Part shown: piece by piece, positions 18,130-26,031 of the stretch
Position numbering within the stretch: position 1 is the stretch's first letter
Layout: each line of letters opens with the position of its first letter
Assembly (NCBI RefSeq): GCF_000743575.1
Contig: NZ_JQGC01000017.1
Coordinates: 124,001 to 188,000, forward strand
Length of the DNA: 64,000 bases
Direction of reading: 5' to 3'
Origin: Devosia riboflavina
GTDB taxonomy: Bacteria > Pseudomonadota > Alphaproteobacteria > Rhizobiales > Devosiaceae
Program-made: the position numbers and the translations under genes
The notes under the pieces: model-generated
Seen by the model: only the letters and a program-made list of their open reading frames with translations
Database searches by the model: none
Told to the model about the DNA's origin: nothing

Positions 18130-19040
18130 GCCGAAAACTCCCCATTGCGATACCAGGTCTTGCCGATCTCGACCGGTGTGCCTTCCGCCTGTTGGATGGC
18201 CTTGATGCCAAGATTGCTGTCGGACACTTCAAAGGCAGAACCGCCGCCGTCGATGGGCAATTCGTTCATGAAATAGCCGGACACGCCGGAGCGGCGGCAG
18301 GTAAGATCCGCATGGTCCTCAACCCGATAGGGACGGTCGGAGAAAACCAGCGGCTCGACGCGGGTAAAGGGCGGAACGGCAAACAGCCGCTTTTCCCGAC
18401 CCGCGGAGAGGAATGTGAGATGCTTGGCCATGTTGAGCTTTGGCACATCCCAGCGCGGAATGGGCGAGGGCGTCATGACGTGGCGGCCATTGACCATCGA
18501 GGGGTAGGCCGCGCCCTGCATGATCCGACCCTTGCGAACGATCTGCTCGTAAAGCGTCAGCCAGAGCTTTCCGTAGTCGGCATCGGCGTGCATCTGCCGG
18601 GCGATGGAGATGTTGGGCTCCACGCCACGCAGGGGCTCGGGATTGGGCACCTGCAGCACGAGGATCTGATCCTCGCGCATTACCTCTTCGGGCACGCGGT
18701 GACGCGACTGCACGATGGAGGCGGCGAGTGTGTCCCAGGTTTCGCTCGCGCCCGACACCCGCGAAATGAAGCGGCGGATCGAGGCGGCATTGACGCCGTC
18801 GTCAGCGCCTTGGTCGATCACCTTTACCGTCGAGGTCGGGTTGACCAGCGTGAGGGTCACCTGCAGCCCGCCGGTGCCCCAGCCGCGGGCCATCGGCACC
18901 TCGCGGCTGGCATAGGGCATCTGGCAGCCGGGTACTGCGATGGCTTTTAGCATCTTGCGGCGCAACTCGCGCTTGGCCGAGGCGTCGAGAAAACCGTAAC
19001 TGGTCGCAGCCCAGGGCCTTGTCAGGGATGAAAGGCTCAT
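18126..19040 (-). CDS. phnJ: PhnJ homologue lacking most of the radical-SAM cysteine motif
   Basis: Clearly PhnJ by sequence: KAIAVPGCQMPYASREVPM, WGTGGLQ, KVIDQGADD, QSRHRVPEE, EDQILVLQVPNPEPLRGVEP, PSPIPRWDVPK and AGREKRLFAVPPFTRVE. The glycine equivalent to E. coli Gly32 (Gly38) and residues equivalent to Arg107, Gln124 and Tyr158 are present. The family motif CX2CX21CX5C (E. coli 241/244/266/272) is not. Only Cys248 remains, and the other positions by ungapped alignment are Ser251, Ser273 and Ile279. The only other Cys is Cys39, next to the conserved Gly38. I checked the nucleotides and found no frameshift. The protein is 304 residues, with a diverged C-terminal tail. It overlaps phnI and phnK by 4 bp each, so it is expressed with them. 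Canonical C-P bond cleavage is doubtful. Confidence 0.88.
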   Translation of the reverse strand: MSLSSLTRPWAATSYGFLDASAKRELRRKMLKAIAVPGCQMPYASREVPMARGWGTGGLQVTLTLVNPTSTVKVIDQGADDGVNAASIRRFISRVSGASETWDTLAASIVQSRHRVPEEVMREDQILVLQVPNPEPLRGVEPNISIARQMHADADYGKLWLTLYEQIVRKGRIMQGAAYPSMVNGRHVMTPSPIPRWDVPKLNMAKHLTFLSAGREKRLFAVPPFTRVEPLVFSDRPYRVEDHADLTCRRSGVSGYFMNELPIDGGGSAFEVSDSNLGIKAIQQAEGTPVEIGKTWYRNGEFSA

Positions 19041-20122
19041 TCTGCTGATTCCATCTGGCGCGTTTCGGCTGGCTTTTGCTCGGCCGCCGCCTTTTTTGCT
19101 TTGGCGTCACGCATGGCATCGAGGATCGACTGGAAGGTGACGTAGTGGGGCAGCTTGAAGTGGATGCAGAAGCCCGAGGCCTCTACGCTCTCGGTGTGAT
19201 AGAGATAAAATTCTTCGTGGACGGGCGAGCCCACCGGCGCCTCCGCCGAATTGAGATCGAGCGTTGCTGCCGCGATCACCTTCACTTCGTTCCAGCCGAA
19301 GGTCGCGGCGAAGCCCAATTCCAGAAATCCGCCCTTTTCCTTGGACGTGACTTCGGCTTGGCTGACGCGCACACGCCCGGCAGAAAACTCGGTGCCGCTC
19401 GGATGGCGCACGACGACTTCCGCCTCGCCAAGACGCAGTTCATTGACCGTCGGATGGGCATTGCCGTAGCCGCGCATGGCCGAGTAACCGAGGGCCAGAA
19501 CGCCACCGGTCTCGGCACGGGCGAGGCTCTGCAGGCGATGCGCACGGGAGGCCGGGAAAAGCAGGGGTTCGCGCGTCAGGTCCGGAATGTCTTCGGGCGC
19601 CACATCGGAAGCATTGGCGGGAGCGACCAGACCCTGCTGGCGCTGCCAATCGGCAAGCGAGGGCTGGCGCGACGGCGCAGGCTTGGCCGCAGCCTCTACG
19701 GCCGGTGGCGCATAGGGCTTGCCTTCGAGTACGTCGGTCGCCAGCACGCGGTGCGAATAGTCGAGGGTTGGCCCAAGAATCTGACCGCCCGGAATATCCT
19801 TGAACGCCGCCGAGATGCGGCGTTGGGTGAGGATTTCGTCCTGCTGTACCGGCCGGGCGATGGCGATGCGCGGCTGGGTGGTGCGCCAGGCGCGCAGCAC
19901 CAGCACCGCTTCGGAAAGTTCGCCGCCGGTCTGCGCTAGCGCAAGGGCCGCCAGTTCCTCGCTATAGAGCGAGGCTTCGCCCATCACGCGATCGATCAGA
20001 TAGGGCATGGTCTGCTTAATGGTCTCGACGCGGCTCGCGTCGATGGTCCCCAGATCCTGCCGGAAGAGGCGCTCGGCCTGCTCGATGGCCTTTTCGCCAC
20101 CGCGGGTTGCGACATAGGCCAT
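19037..20122 (-). CDS. phnI: C-P lyase core subunit PhnI (diverged)
   Basis: PhnI family, 361 residues. In E. coli it is the nucleosidase that, with PhnG, PhnH and PhnL, swaps adenine of ATP for the phosphonate. Conserved here are GGEKAIEQAERL, the RVMGEASLYSEELAALAL helix, ERRISAAFKDIPGGQILGPT-like text, RGYGNAHPTVNELR, and the PhnI-PhnJ interface motif HFKLPHY, whose histidines bind zinc. The middle region differs from typical PhnI: the usual TEC segment reads SQAEVT, and the SERKAMAMALVDRAL block is replaced by NEVKVIAAATLDL. It overlaps phnJ by 4 bp. Confidence 0.85.
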   Translation of the reverse strand: MAYVATRGGEKAIEQAERLFRQDLGTIDASRVETIKQTMPYLIDRVMGEASLYSEELAALALAQTGGELSEAVLVLRAWRTTQPRIAIARPVQQDEILTQRRISAAFKDIPGGQILGPTLDYSHRVLATDVLEGKPYAPPAVEAAAKPAPSRQPSLADWQRQQGLVAPANASDVAPEDIPDLTREPLLFPASRAHRLQSLARAETGGVLALGYSAMRGYGNAHPTVNELRLGEAEVVVRHPSGTEFSAGRVRVSQAEVTSKEKGGFLELGFAATFGWNEVKVIAAATLDLNSAEAPVGSPVHEEFYLYHTESVEASGFCIHFKLPHYVTFQSILDAMRDAKAKKAAAEQKPAETRQMESAE

Positions 20123-20124
20123 TT

Positions 20125-20664
20125 TTAGAGGACCTCTACCTTGGTTGAACGCGGAATACCGATGACCGAACGGCCATCGACGAGGAGCATGTCAAAGCCT
20201 TCGGGATAGGCGCAGAGCATGGCGCGCATGGCCCAAAAGCCGGACGCAATGCCGAGGGTTACTTCAATGGTGCCATCGACGCCCGGGCCGGAAAGCCGCA
20301 CGCGCTGGCCGACGCCATGGCGAACTGCTGCAACGAGCGTTGCGCCATCATCGGGATAGAGCGCGCTGCCGCAGCGGAGCGCGACAAGCCGCGCTTCCGC
20401 GCCTTCGAGCGAGGACAGGAACACGTGGTCTGCCTGGGAAACATCTTCGGCCTGAAGCGCACCTGTCGCCGCAATCTGCGCGCGCAGGTCCGGATCATCG
20501 GAAAACACGGTGCATTCAAGATCGACCAGCGTTTCGACAACCGCGGAAAACCCAGCCTCGGGCATGTCCCTGATATCGCCGGGGCGCGAAAGGGCCCACA
20601 TCAGCGCTTCGAACGTCGCATTGGCGCGCAGTTCGACGGCATCGGGAGGAGCAACGGTCAGCAT
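20125..20664 (-). CDS. phnH: C-P lyase core subunit PhnH (diverged)
   Basis: PhnH family, 179 residues, somewhat shorter than the E. coli protein (about 194). Features are the N-terminal FEALMWALSRPGDIRDMP, the central RLSGPGVDGTIEV, and C-terminal PEGFDMLLVDGRSVIGIPRST, close to the usual PxGxDxxL...LPRTT end. It forms the core hexamer with PhnG, PhnI and PhnJ. It begins on the last base of phnG (1-bp overlap) and lies 2 bp before phnI. Confidence 0.84.
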   Translation of the reverse strand: MLTVAPPDAVELRANATFEALMWALSRPGDIRDMPEAGFSAVVETLVDLECTVFSDDPDLRAQIAATGALQAEDVSQADHVFLSSLEGAEARLVALRCGSALYPDDGATLVAAVRHGVGQRVRLSGPGVDGTIEVTLGIASGFWAMRAMLCAYPEGFDMLLVDGRSVIGIPRSTKVEVL

Positions 20665-21110
20665 CAGAACGTCTCCATTTCGACGCGCGTGGCTTCCACC
20701 TGCCGCATGCGCTTTTCGTCTTCGGCGACGAGATATGCCCGTTCCTCGGAGAGAAAGTCCGTCGTGGTCGGCTCTTCGCCCAGGGTCGCGATCCGAAGAT
20801 CGACGACGGCCATGGCCATGGCGCGTTCGAGATCGCGGCCGGTGACCATGCCATAGCCGACATGCCCTGCGGCATCGGTGATATGGGCTTCGCTCACCAG
20901 GACTTCGCCGAGGTGAAAATCGACATTTTCGACCGTGTCGCGCATCGGCACCATGACGAGGCCGGTGCGGTTGGTCAGGACGGCGATCTCGCCCATGCTT
21001 TCGAGCAGGGTTTCGGCAAGCGCCTTTAGCCGCTCGGGCCGGGCCCGCGCCAGAATGCCCAGCATGGCGCCTTGATCGGGTCCGCCGGAGGGAGTTTCGC
21101 TAAACATCAT
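20664..21110 (-). CDS. phnG: C-P lyase core subunit PhnG (diverged)
   Basis: PhnG family, 148 residues, the usual length. It keeps the overall plan, with an early MLGILARARPERLKALAE helix, FHLGEVLVSEAHI and YGMVTGRDLERAMAMAVVDL (the GRD...A...AxxDxL block). The GTG and TRC residues that are typical of the family are replaced (MRDTVENVDFHLGE; SEAHI). It overlaps the phnF stop by 11 bp. Confidence 0.82.
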   Translation of the reverse strand: MMFSETPSGGPDQGAMLGILARARPERLKALAETLLESMGEIAVLTNRTGLVMVPMRDTVENVDFHLGEVLVSEAHITDAAGHVGYGMVTGRDLERAMAMAVVDLRIATLGEEPTTTDFLSEERAYLVAEDEKRMRQVEATRVEMETF

Positions 21111-21855
21111 TGCTTCTTTCGGTCGTCAACACGGTCGGCTGGTCGGTTTCGAAGGTGAACTGCACCCGGTCACCGGCCCATACCGCCTCGGAAAATCCAA
21201 TCGGCCGCCCGTCGAGATCGGCGTCGACCTTCTGCACCACGAGCACCGACTGGCCCGGCCGCAGCATCAGCATGGCCGCCTCGTTTTCGGAGGCGATGCG
21301 GGTGAAGACGGTGGTGCGCAGGCGCCGGTAATCGGTGATGCCGTAGGAATGGTAGACCTTGGTGATGGAGGTCAGTTCGCGCCGCCGTTCCTGCAGGTCC
21401 GGAAAGCGCGTGAGGTCGTGATAGGCCCAGCCCATGCTGATCGGCAGGTCATTGGCAAAGCCGCGCCAGGAGCGGGCGATGACCGGCGCGTCGATCTCAA
21501 TCTGCAGGGCCGCGGCCACGCGGGTGCTGGCCGGAATATGCATTTCCGACAGCGTTTCGCCCGAGGCCGTCAGGCCCTGGGAATTAAGATTTTCGCGGAA
21601 GCGCGTGCGCGGGCCGATGACATAATTGAGCAAAGGGGCGCGCTCGACAAAGGTGCCGCGCCCATGTTCGACGCGCAGCTTGCCCTCGGATACCAGCGCC
21701 GCCAGTGCCTTGCGCAGCGAATGGCGCCGCGCCCCGTAAAGCACGCAAAGTTCAGGTTCAGACGGCAGGCGCGTATCCGGCGCGAGGCGTCCCGAGACGA
21801 TTTCTTCACTGATCCTGTCCCGGGTTTCCTCCCAGGAATGGCCTTGATTGCGCAT
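21100..21855 (-). CDS. phnF: GntR/HutC-family transcriptional regulator PhnF
   Basis: Regulator of 251 residues with an N-terminal winged HTH (RISEEIVSGRLAPDTRLPSEPELC ... LRKALAALVSEGKLRVEHGRGTFV) and a C-terminal UTRA ligand-binding domain (RSWRGFANDLPISMGWAYHDL). It is first gene of the phn cluster, as in many phosphonate operons. A 20-bp palindrome sits 5 bp before its ATG, implying autoregulation, and the same core recurs before phnC. The effector is unknown. Confidence 0.88.
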   Translation of the reverse strand: MRNQGHSWEETRDRISEEIVSGRLAPDTRLPSEPELCVLYGARRHSLRKALAALVSEGKLRVEHGRGTFVERAPLLNYVIGPRTRFRENLNSQGLTASGETLSEMHIPASTRVAAALQIEIDAPVIARSWRGFANDLPISMGWAYHDLTRFPDLQERRRELTSITKVYHSYGITDYRRLRTTVFTRIASENEAAMLMLRPGQSVLVVQKVDADLDGRPIGFSEAVWAGDRVQFTFETDQPTVLTTERSNDV

Positions 21856-21860
21856 GGTAC

Positions 21861-21880
21861 CAACTCATTCGAATGAGCTG
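21861..21880 (-). promoter_or_regulatory. PhnF operator candidate upstream of phnF
   Basis: A 20-bp imperfect palindrome with the 14-bp perfect core CTCATTCGAATGAG. It shares TCATTCGAATGA with the site before phnC. It lies between a TTGACC -35-like element and the phnF start codon and covers the -10/ribosome-binding region, so binding would block initiation. Confidence 0.68.
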
Positions 21881-21896
21881 GTTGTAGCCATGGTCA

Positions 21897-21914
21897 ATGA
21901 CACGCGCGTGACAT
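21897..21914 (-). promoter_or_regulatory. Pho-box-like direct repeat at the phnF promoter
   Basis: On the minus strand it reads ATGTCACGCGCGTGTCAT, two TGTCA(C/T) units spaced 11 bp, matching the 7-4-7 layout of the PhoB box (CTGTCAT-N4-CTGTCAT). It ends at the TTGACC -35-like element, the normal position for PhoB activation. This suggests phosphate-starvation control of the phn unit. Confidence 0.5.
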
Positions 21915-21975
21915 GTGGCGGCCCGATTGCGCCGCCGCCGGCCTTTGGCAGATTCGTTGAAAAGCCGGATGACGC

Positions 21976-23064
21976 CTAGCTCTGCATGCCCTTGAGCAGG
22001 TCCGTCAGGTCCCTCGCATAGGGATTGATATGGACGCGCTCGACGACGGGGCGCTGCCGGTTGGCCCTGACATCGGAGGGGCTATAGGCAAATTCACGCC
22101 GGAAGGCGCGGCTGAATTCGGCGGCGTCATTGAAGCAGAAATCCTCGGCAACCTCGAAGATGCGCCGGCCGCTCAGGGGATCGGCAAGCACCTTGTGCGC
22201 CGCCAGCAGCCGCCGCTTCTGGATATAGTGCATGATGCCGCCCGAGGCTTCGAACAGGCGATAAAGGCGGGAGCGGGAAACCCCGAGGCCGCGCAGGATG
22301 AAACTCACGTCGAGCGCGGGGTTTTGGAGATTATCCTGCACGCATTGCCGGGCGCGCTCGAGGAGGGCGTGATTGATCATGGCGCCGGCCTCTTCGAGCC
22401 GATCCGGCGAGGGCGCGATGGCTGCGAGGAGCAGGGCGCGCGTGGCCGCGACGAGTTCGGCGAGATCATCGGGCTGTAATTGCGACATGCGGCTTTCAAG
22501 GCTCAGCATATAGTCGGCAAAAATGCCGCCCATGCCGTCCTGGAGGAGGGTGAGCGAGGCTGCGTCGAGGAGGTGGGCGGTATCGCGGCAGGTGTCGCGC
22601 GGGATGTAAAGGAGGTGCGCCTTGCCCGCCGTGACCTGGCCGTGAAAGGGGTCGACAAGCGAGGTAAGTTGCGGAACGCCCGCGATATTTTCGAGCAGAA
22701 CCCGCGATCCCTCGATGGTGCAGCGGCCGGTGACGAAGAGCGAAACCACCCAGTGATCCAGCGGATCGCGCTTGGCTTGCTCGGCAAGGCTGGCAAAGCG
22801 CAGGCTGTCGGTCTCTACGGTCTGGAAGGCCATGCCGCCGAGGTCCCAGGTGCGATGCCGCGCCCGGAAATTGCGGTTGGCTTGGCTTGGAAAAAGATCG
22901 AAGGCAGCGGAGTGGACGTCGCGCCAGGCCTCGAACCGATCTTCCGCAGCCACTTCGCTGGTCGAAAAATCTATAGGCCTCAGGCTCTTGGGATCATCTT
23001 CCGGCAGGCCTATCAGCGGCATGGCCGGTTGATATCGTGGGCGAATGCTGGACGCATGGTACAT
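21976..23064 (-). CDS. AraC-family transcriptional regulator
   Basis: Regulator of 362 residues with an N-terminal AraC-binding-like domain (RFEAWRDVHSAAFDLFP...) and a C-terminal double HTH: FILRGLGVSRSRLYRLFEASGG and VAEDFCFNDAAEFSRAFRREFAYSP. I chose the ATG at 23064 (MYHASSIRP), preceded by GAAGGAG; the longer frame has no ribosome-binding site. It lies just upstream of phnF on the same strand but its targets are unknown. It shares its domain layout with the AraC protein at 32212-33246. Confidence 0.8.
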   Translation of the reverse strand: MYHASSIRPRYQPAMPLIGLPEDDPKSLRPIDFSTSEVAAEDRFEAWRDVHSAAFDLFPSQANRNFRARHRTWDLGGMAFQTVETDSLRFASLAEQAKRDPLDHWVVSLFVTGRCTIEGSRVLLENIAGVPQLTSLVDPFHGQVTAGKAHLLYIPRDTCRDTAHLLDAASLTLLQDGMGGIFADYMLSLESRMSQLQPDDLAELVAATRALLLAAIAPSPDRLEEAGAMINHALLERARQCVQDNLQNPALDVSFILRGLGVSRSRLYRLFEASGGIMHYIQKRRLLAAHKVLADPLSGRRIFEVAEDFCFNDAAEFSRAFRREFAYSPSDVRANRQRPVVERVHINPYARDLTDLLKGMQS

Positions 23065-23465
23065 TCTGACGCTCTCCTTCGAGCCCTTCGCGTCGACGAC
23101 GGCGGAGGGCAACTCACGACGGAGGGGCTGCGGAACAGCCCATCCTTGCTTTGCGGCAGGCCAAGGGGCACACGGCAGCAAGAAGTTGAGAAAGTCGAAG
23201 GGGCAGTATGACTATGCTAGAATTTTATCCGAATTTTGCCGCCGCAAGCAATTTGCTTGGCTTCAATGGCCGAAAACAAGCGAATTGCCAATCGACAATA
23301 CCATATACTGTGGCAAACGCATGTGCATTCCGTCCCAGGCCTTGTCTTTCTGTTCCAATCTGGCCGGCGGGAAACGACGCCTTTGCGCCTCTCGGTTAAC
23401 AGACTGTGACCCTCGAGAGGCGCGCCCGCGCGAATTGGTGAAGCCTTGCGTGAACGGGTTGCGGC
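23065..23465. other. Intergenic region without a supported gene
   Basis: About 400 bp between the AraC gene and the amidohydrolase gene. A local drop in GC near 23215-23300 suggests promoter DNA. A 63-codon frame at 23208-23399 (rightward) has a GGGG stretch before its ATG but no recognisable features, so I do not call it a gene. Confidence 0.4.
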
Positions 23466-24830
23466 CTAGTCCTGATCGCCGGTGATATCCTTGTAGATCA
23501 CCCCATCCTTCATGATGATGAGGAACTTGTTTTCGGGATCAGCGACGAGGCTCAGGTCTTCGAGCGGATTGCCATCGACGAGCAGGAGGTCGGCATAGGC
23601 GCCTTCCTCGATGAGGCCGATGCGGCCGGGATAGGGATTGCGCTTGCCCGAGAGCAGCAACAGTTCGCCATTGGTGCCGGTCGCCATCTGCAGCGCTTCC
23701 GCGGGCGTGTACCATTTGAGCAGGTTCAGCAGCATATGGTTCTGGCCGCGGGCCAGAATGGGCGAGAACAGGATGTCGGTGCCCCAGGCCGTCTTGAGGT
23801 CGTACTTCCTGGCAAATTCGTAGATATTGCTGGTGCCTTCCAGCACCTCGTGGAATTTTTCCATGGACGAGGGCGGCAGGCCGGCGCCCATCGCTTCGTC
23901 AAAGGGCTGGGTGCTGAGCCAGATGTCCTTTTCGGCCATGAGCTGCGCCGTCTCGTCGTCGATCAGATGGGCGTGCTCGATGACCTTGACGCCCGAATTG
24001 ATGGCCGTCTGTACTGCCTGGGGCGTATAGGCATGGACCCCGACATAGGTGCCCCAATTGGACGCGGCCTGGACGGCGGCTTCGATTTCGGCATCGGTAA
24101 AGGTCGAGGCATCGAGCGGGCTGAAGGGTGAGGCCACCCCGCCGCCGGCTGTCAGCTTGATCTGGGAGGCGCCCTGCATCAACTGCTCGCGCGTGCGCAT
24201 GCGCACCTCGTCGGGCGAGTCGGTGACCATGGCCATCCCCGCCTCTTCCATCGGCGTCAATTCGCCGATCCTGCGGGGCAGATCGGCAAAGGTGCGGAAG
24301 TCGCCATGACCGCTGGTAATGGTCAGGATGGCGCCGGAGGGGTAGATGCGCGGCCCGGGAATGAGCCCCTGATCGATGATTTTCTTGAGCCCGAAACTCG
24401 GTCCGCCGAGATCGCGCACCGTGGTAAAGCCGCGCATCAGCGTCGCCGTCGCCTCGACCCCGGCAATCAGGTGCGTATAGCCCATATCGGCGAGCCCGGT
24501 ATCGGGGGTGACCCCGATCAGCATGGTGTGCCAATGCGCGTCGATCAGGCCCGGCATCAGCACCTTGCCCTCGCCGTCGATCACCGTTGCGCCGTCTTCG
24601 CTGATGTCGGCGGTCGAAATGCCGGCGATCTTGCCATCCCTGACGAGGACATTGGATGGACCGCTCAAGGCATCGGACTGCCCGTCAAAGATCCTGACAT
24701 TTTCGAAGACGACCGGCGGTCTTGCCGGCTGCGCCAGAGCCGCCGGCGCCGCGGCCAGGAGGGCGATAGCCGCAACGGCAGGACCCGCAAAAAACAGTGA
24801 AATCAGGGACTTGGCTTTAGAGATACTCAT
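23466..24830 (-). CDS. Exported metal-dependent amidohydrolase (imidazolonepropionase-like/dipeptidase)
   Basis: Amidohydrolase-superfamily enzyme of 454 residues with a signal peptide ending near PAALAQ. Metal ligands are visible: LIDAHWH (HxH), the carboxylated-Lys candidate in SQIKLTAGGG, GVHAYT, EHAHLID and WGTDILF (Asp). This set is typical of Xaa-Pro/Xaa-Arg dipeptidase-like periplasmic amidohydrolases; the substrate is not predictable. I chose ATG 24830 with GGAG nine bases upstream. It stands alone on the minus strand. Confidence 0.82.
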   Translation of the reverse strand: MSISKAKSLISLFFAGPAVAAIALLAAAPAALAQPARPPVVFENVRIFDGQSDALSGPSNVLVRDGKIAGISTADISEDGATVIDGEGKVLMPGLIDAHWHTMLIGVTPDTGLADMGYTHLIAGVEATATLMRGFTTVRDLGGPSFGLKKIIDQGLIPGPRIYPSGAILTITSGHGDFRTFADLPRRIGELTPMEEAGMAMVTDSPDEVRMRTREQLMQGASQIKLTAGGGVASPFSPLDASTFTDAEIEAAVQAASNWGTYVGVHAYTPQAVQTAINSGVKVIEHAHLIDDETAQLMAEKDIWLSTQPFDEAMGAGLPPSSMEKFHEVLEGTSNIYEFARKYDLKTAWGTDILFSPILARGQNHMLLNLLKWYTPAEALQMATGTNGELLLLSGKRNPYPGRIGLIEEGAYADLLLVDGNPLEDLSLVADPENKFLIIMKDGVIYKDITGDQD

Positions 24831-24966
24831 GGCGCGCAGAGCTCCATACACTTGAGGGAGTAAAGTTTAGTCGGATCGGAGGTGCCAACAATCGCACTCC
24901 GTCCCAATAGGCAGCCTGCCGTCCCAACTGTGGCGAGGGACGGCGGGAGGTGGGCGCGGCGGCGCC

Positions 24967-25536
24967 CTACCAGACCTTGACCGAGGCAATGGCCCCCTGC
25001 AGGTGACGGCTCACATTGGCCATGTCGTCGCGGATCGAGGTGCAATTGCGGAAGTTGCGGGCCGTGCAGAGATCGACGCTGAGCGAATGGCTCTGGCCAC
25101 CACGAAGGGCCACCGAGGCGATCCGGTTGCGCCAATTGCCGAGGTCGTCATTGCCATTGCCGGGCCTGAGGCAAAAACTGTCGCCGCGGAAATTGGGCCG
25201 ATCGTAGAAGCAGACACGCGTCGGGCCGGTATCGAAGTCGAAATCGGGCCAGAGCGGCGGCGGCGGCGCGGCGATGACGCGCATCACATAGTTCTGGGCG
25301 AGCCAGCCGGTCTCGCGCCCGGCATTGACGAGGCACCAATTGCGCTCGCAACGGACGATCGTCACGTCCTCGCCCGAGCGCACCACGCGGATCACAGCAT
25401 GATTGGTGCCGGGCCCATTGCGCAAATTGACATTGGCGACCGTGACGGCCGGCCCGAACATCTGCGCCAGGGCCGGCAGGGACAGCACCAGGACCGCGGC
25501 AAGCGCCATGGCCAGCCGGACAAATGTCTTCATCAT
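24967..25536 (-). CDS. Secreted SH3-domain protein with a crystallin/I36-like C-terminal domain
   Basis: A 189-residue exported protein with a signal peptide ending near LPALAQ. Residues about 30-85 form a bacterial SH3 domain (VNLRNGPGTNHAVIRVVRSGEDV ... WCLVNAGRETGWLAQNYV). Residues about 105-185 contain VCFYDRPNFRGDSFCLRPG, the Greek-key signature of beta/gamma-crystallin-like and peptidase-inhibitor I36 proteins, with paired cysteines. Likely periplasmic and cell-wall associated. GGGAGGG precedes the ATG. Function unknown. Confidence 0.72.
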   Translation of the reverse strand: MMKTFVRLAMALAAVLVLSLPALAQMFGPAVTVANVNLRNGPGTNHAVIRVVRSGEDVTIVRCERNWCLVNAGRETGWLAQNYVMRVIAAPPPPLWPDFDFDTGPTRVCFYDRPNFRGDSFCLRPGNGNDDLGNWRNRIASVALRGGQSHSLSVDLCTARNFRNCTSIRDDMANVSRHLQGAIASVKVW

Positions 25537-25832
25537 CGTAAGCCCTCCCTATCGGACGCAATTGCTGACCTTGCTGGCGTCAAACCAATGTCACGCCGAG
25601 CAAAACCGGCCAAAATTCCAAAAATTCGAAATAGTCACGCTTGTTTGACTGACGTTAGCACAGAGAAAAATCCGGACAACGCCGGGACAAGCCTGAATCT
25701 GAAAAGATGGACGGAATGCCAAGAATATGGACTGGAAGACAAGAGAGTTTGTGGAGTTTATATTTTGCTTTTGCTTGGTTGTCTGGGTTTGAAGTTGGCT
25801 CGGGGCCTGGCCCTGGTGACTCTCTCCCCCCA

Positions 25833-25855
25833 CCCTCGTTCCCTCCCCACGAGGG
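25833..25855. repeat. Short palindrome of the CCCTCGT/ACGAGGG type
   Basis: A 7-bp stem (CCCTCGT with ACGAGGG) encloses a pyrimidine-rich loop and is followed by GGGAGGGAGG. It resembles a dispersed intergenic palindrome common in alphaproteobacterial genomes. It lies downstream of no rightward gene, so a terminator role is unclear. Confidence 0.5.
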
Positions 25856-25927
25856 GGAGGGAGGCGCAGGCTTCAGTCTTCCGGGTTCTTCGCTTCCTCC
25901 GTAAGGAGCGCACTCTCCTCATTCCAC

Positions 25928-26031
25928 CCACTGTGCTGCCCTCGGGCTCGACCCGAGGGCCACACAGCTCATGCATGAAGTCCGTGGCTTCCGCACTGAC
26001 CCTCGGATCAAGTCCGAGGGCAGCACGGTGG
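25928..26031. repeat. 104-bp BIME-like element with 18-bp inverted ends
   Basis: The ends, CCACTGTGCTGCCCTCGG and CCGAGGGCAGCACGGTGG, are inverted copies matching at 17 of 18 positions. Inside, two further palindromes occur: CCCTCGGGCTCGACCCGAGGG and CCCTCGGATCAAGTCCGAGGG. The arrangement of two inverted palindromic units is that of a bacterial interspersed mosaic element. A relative lies at 35995-36079. Confidence 0.7.

Noticed and set aside
18126-19040. Frameshift or sequencing error as the cause of the missing PhnJ cysteines
   Set aside because: The reading frame through 18181-18310 is continuous, flanking residues (GVSGYFMNE, FEVSDSN) align with the family without gaps, and PhnG, PhnH and PhnI are diverged too.
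23208-23399. 63-codon frame with a GGGG-type ribosome-binding site
   Set aside because: No recognisable features, and the surrounding region has intergenic character.
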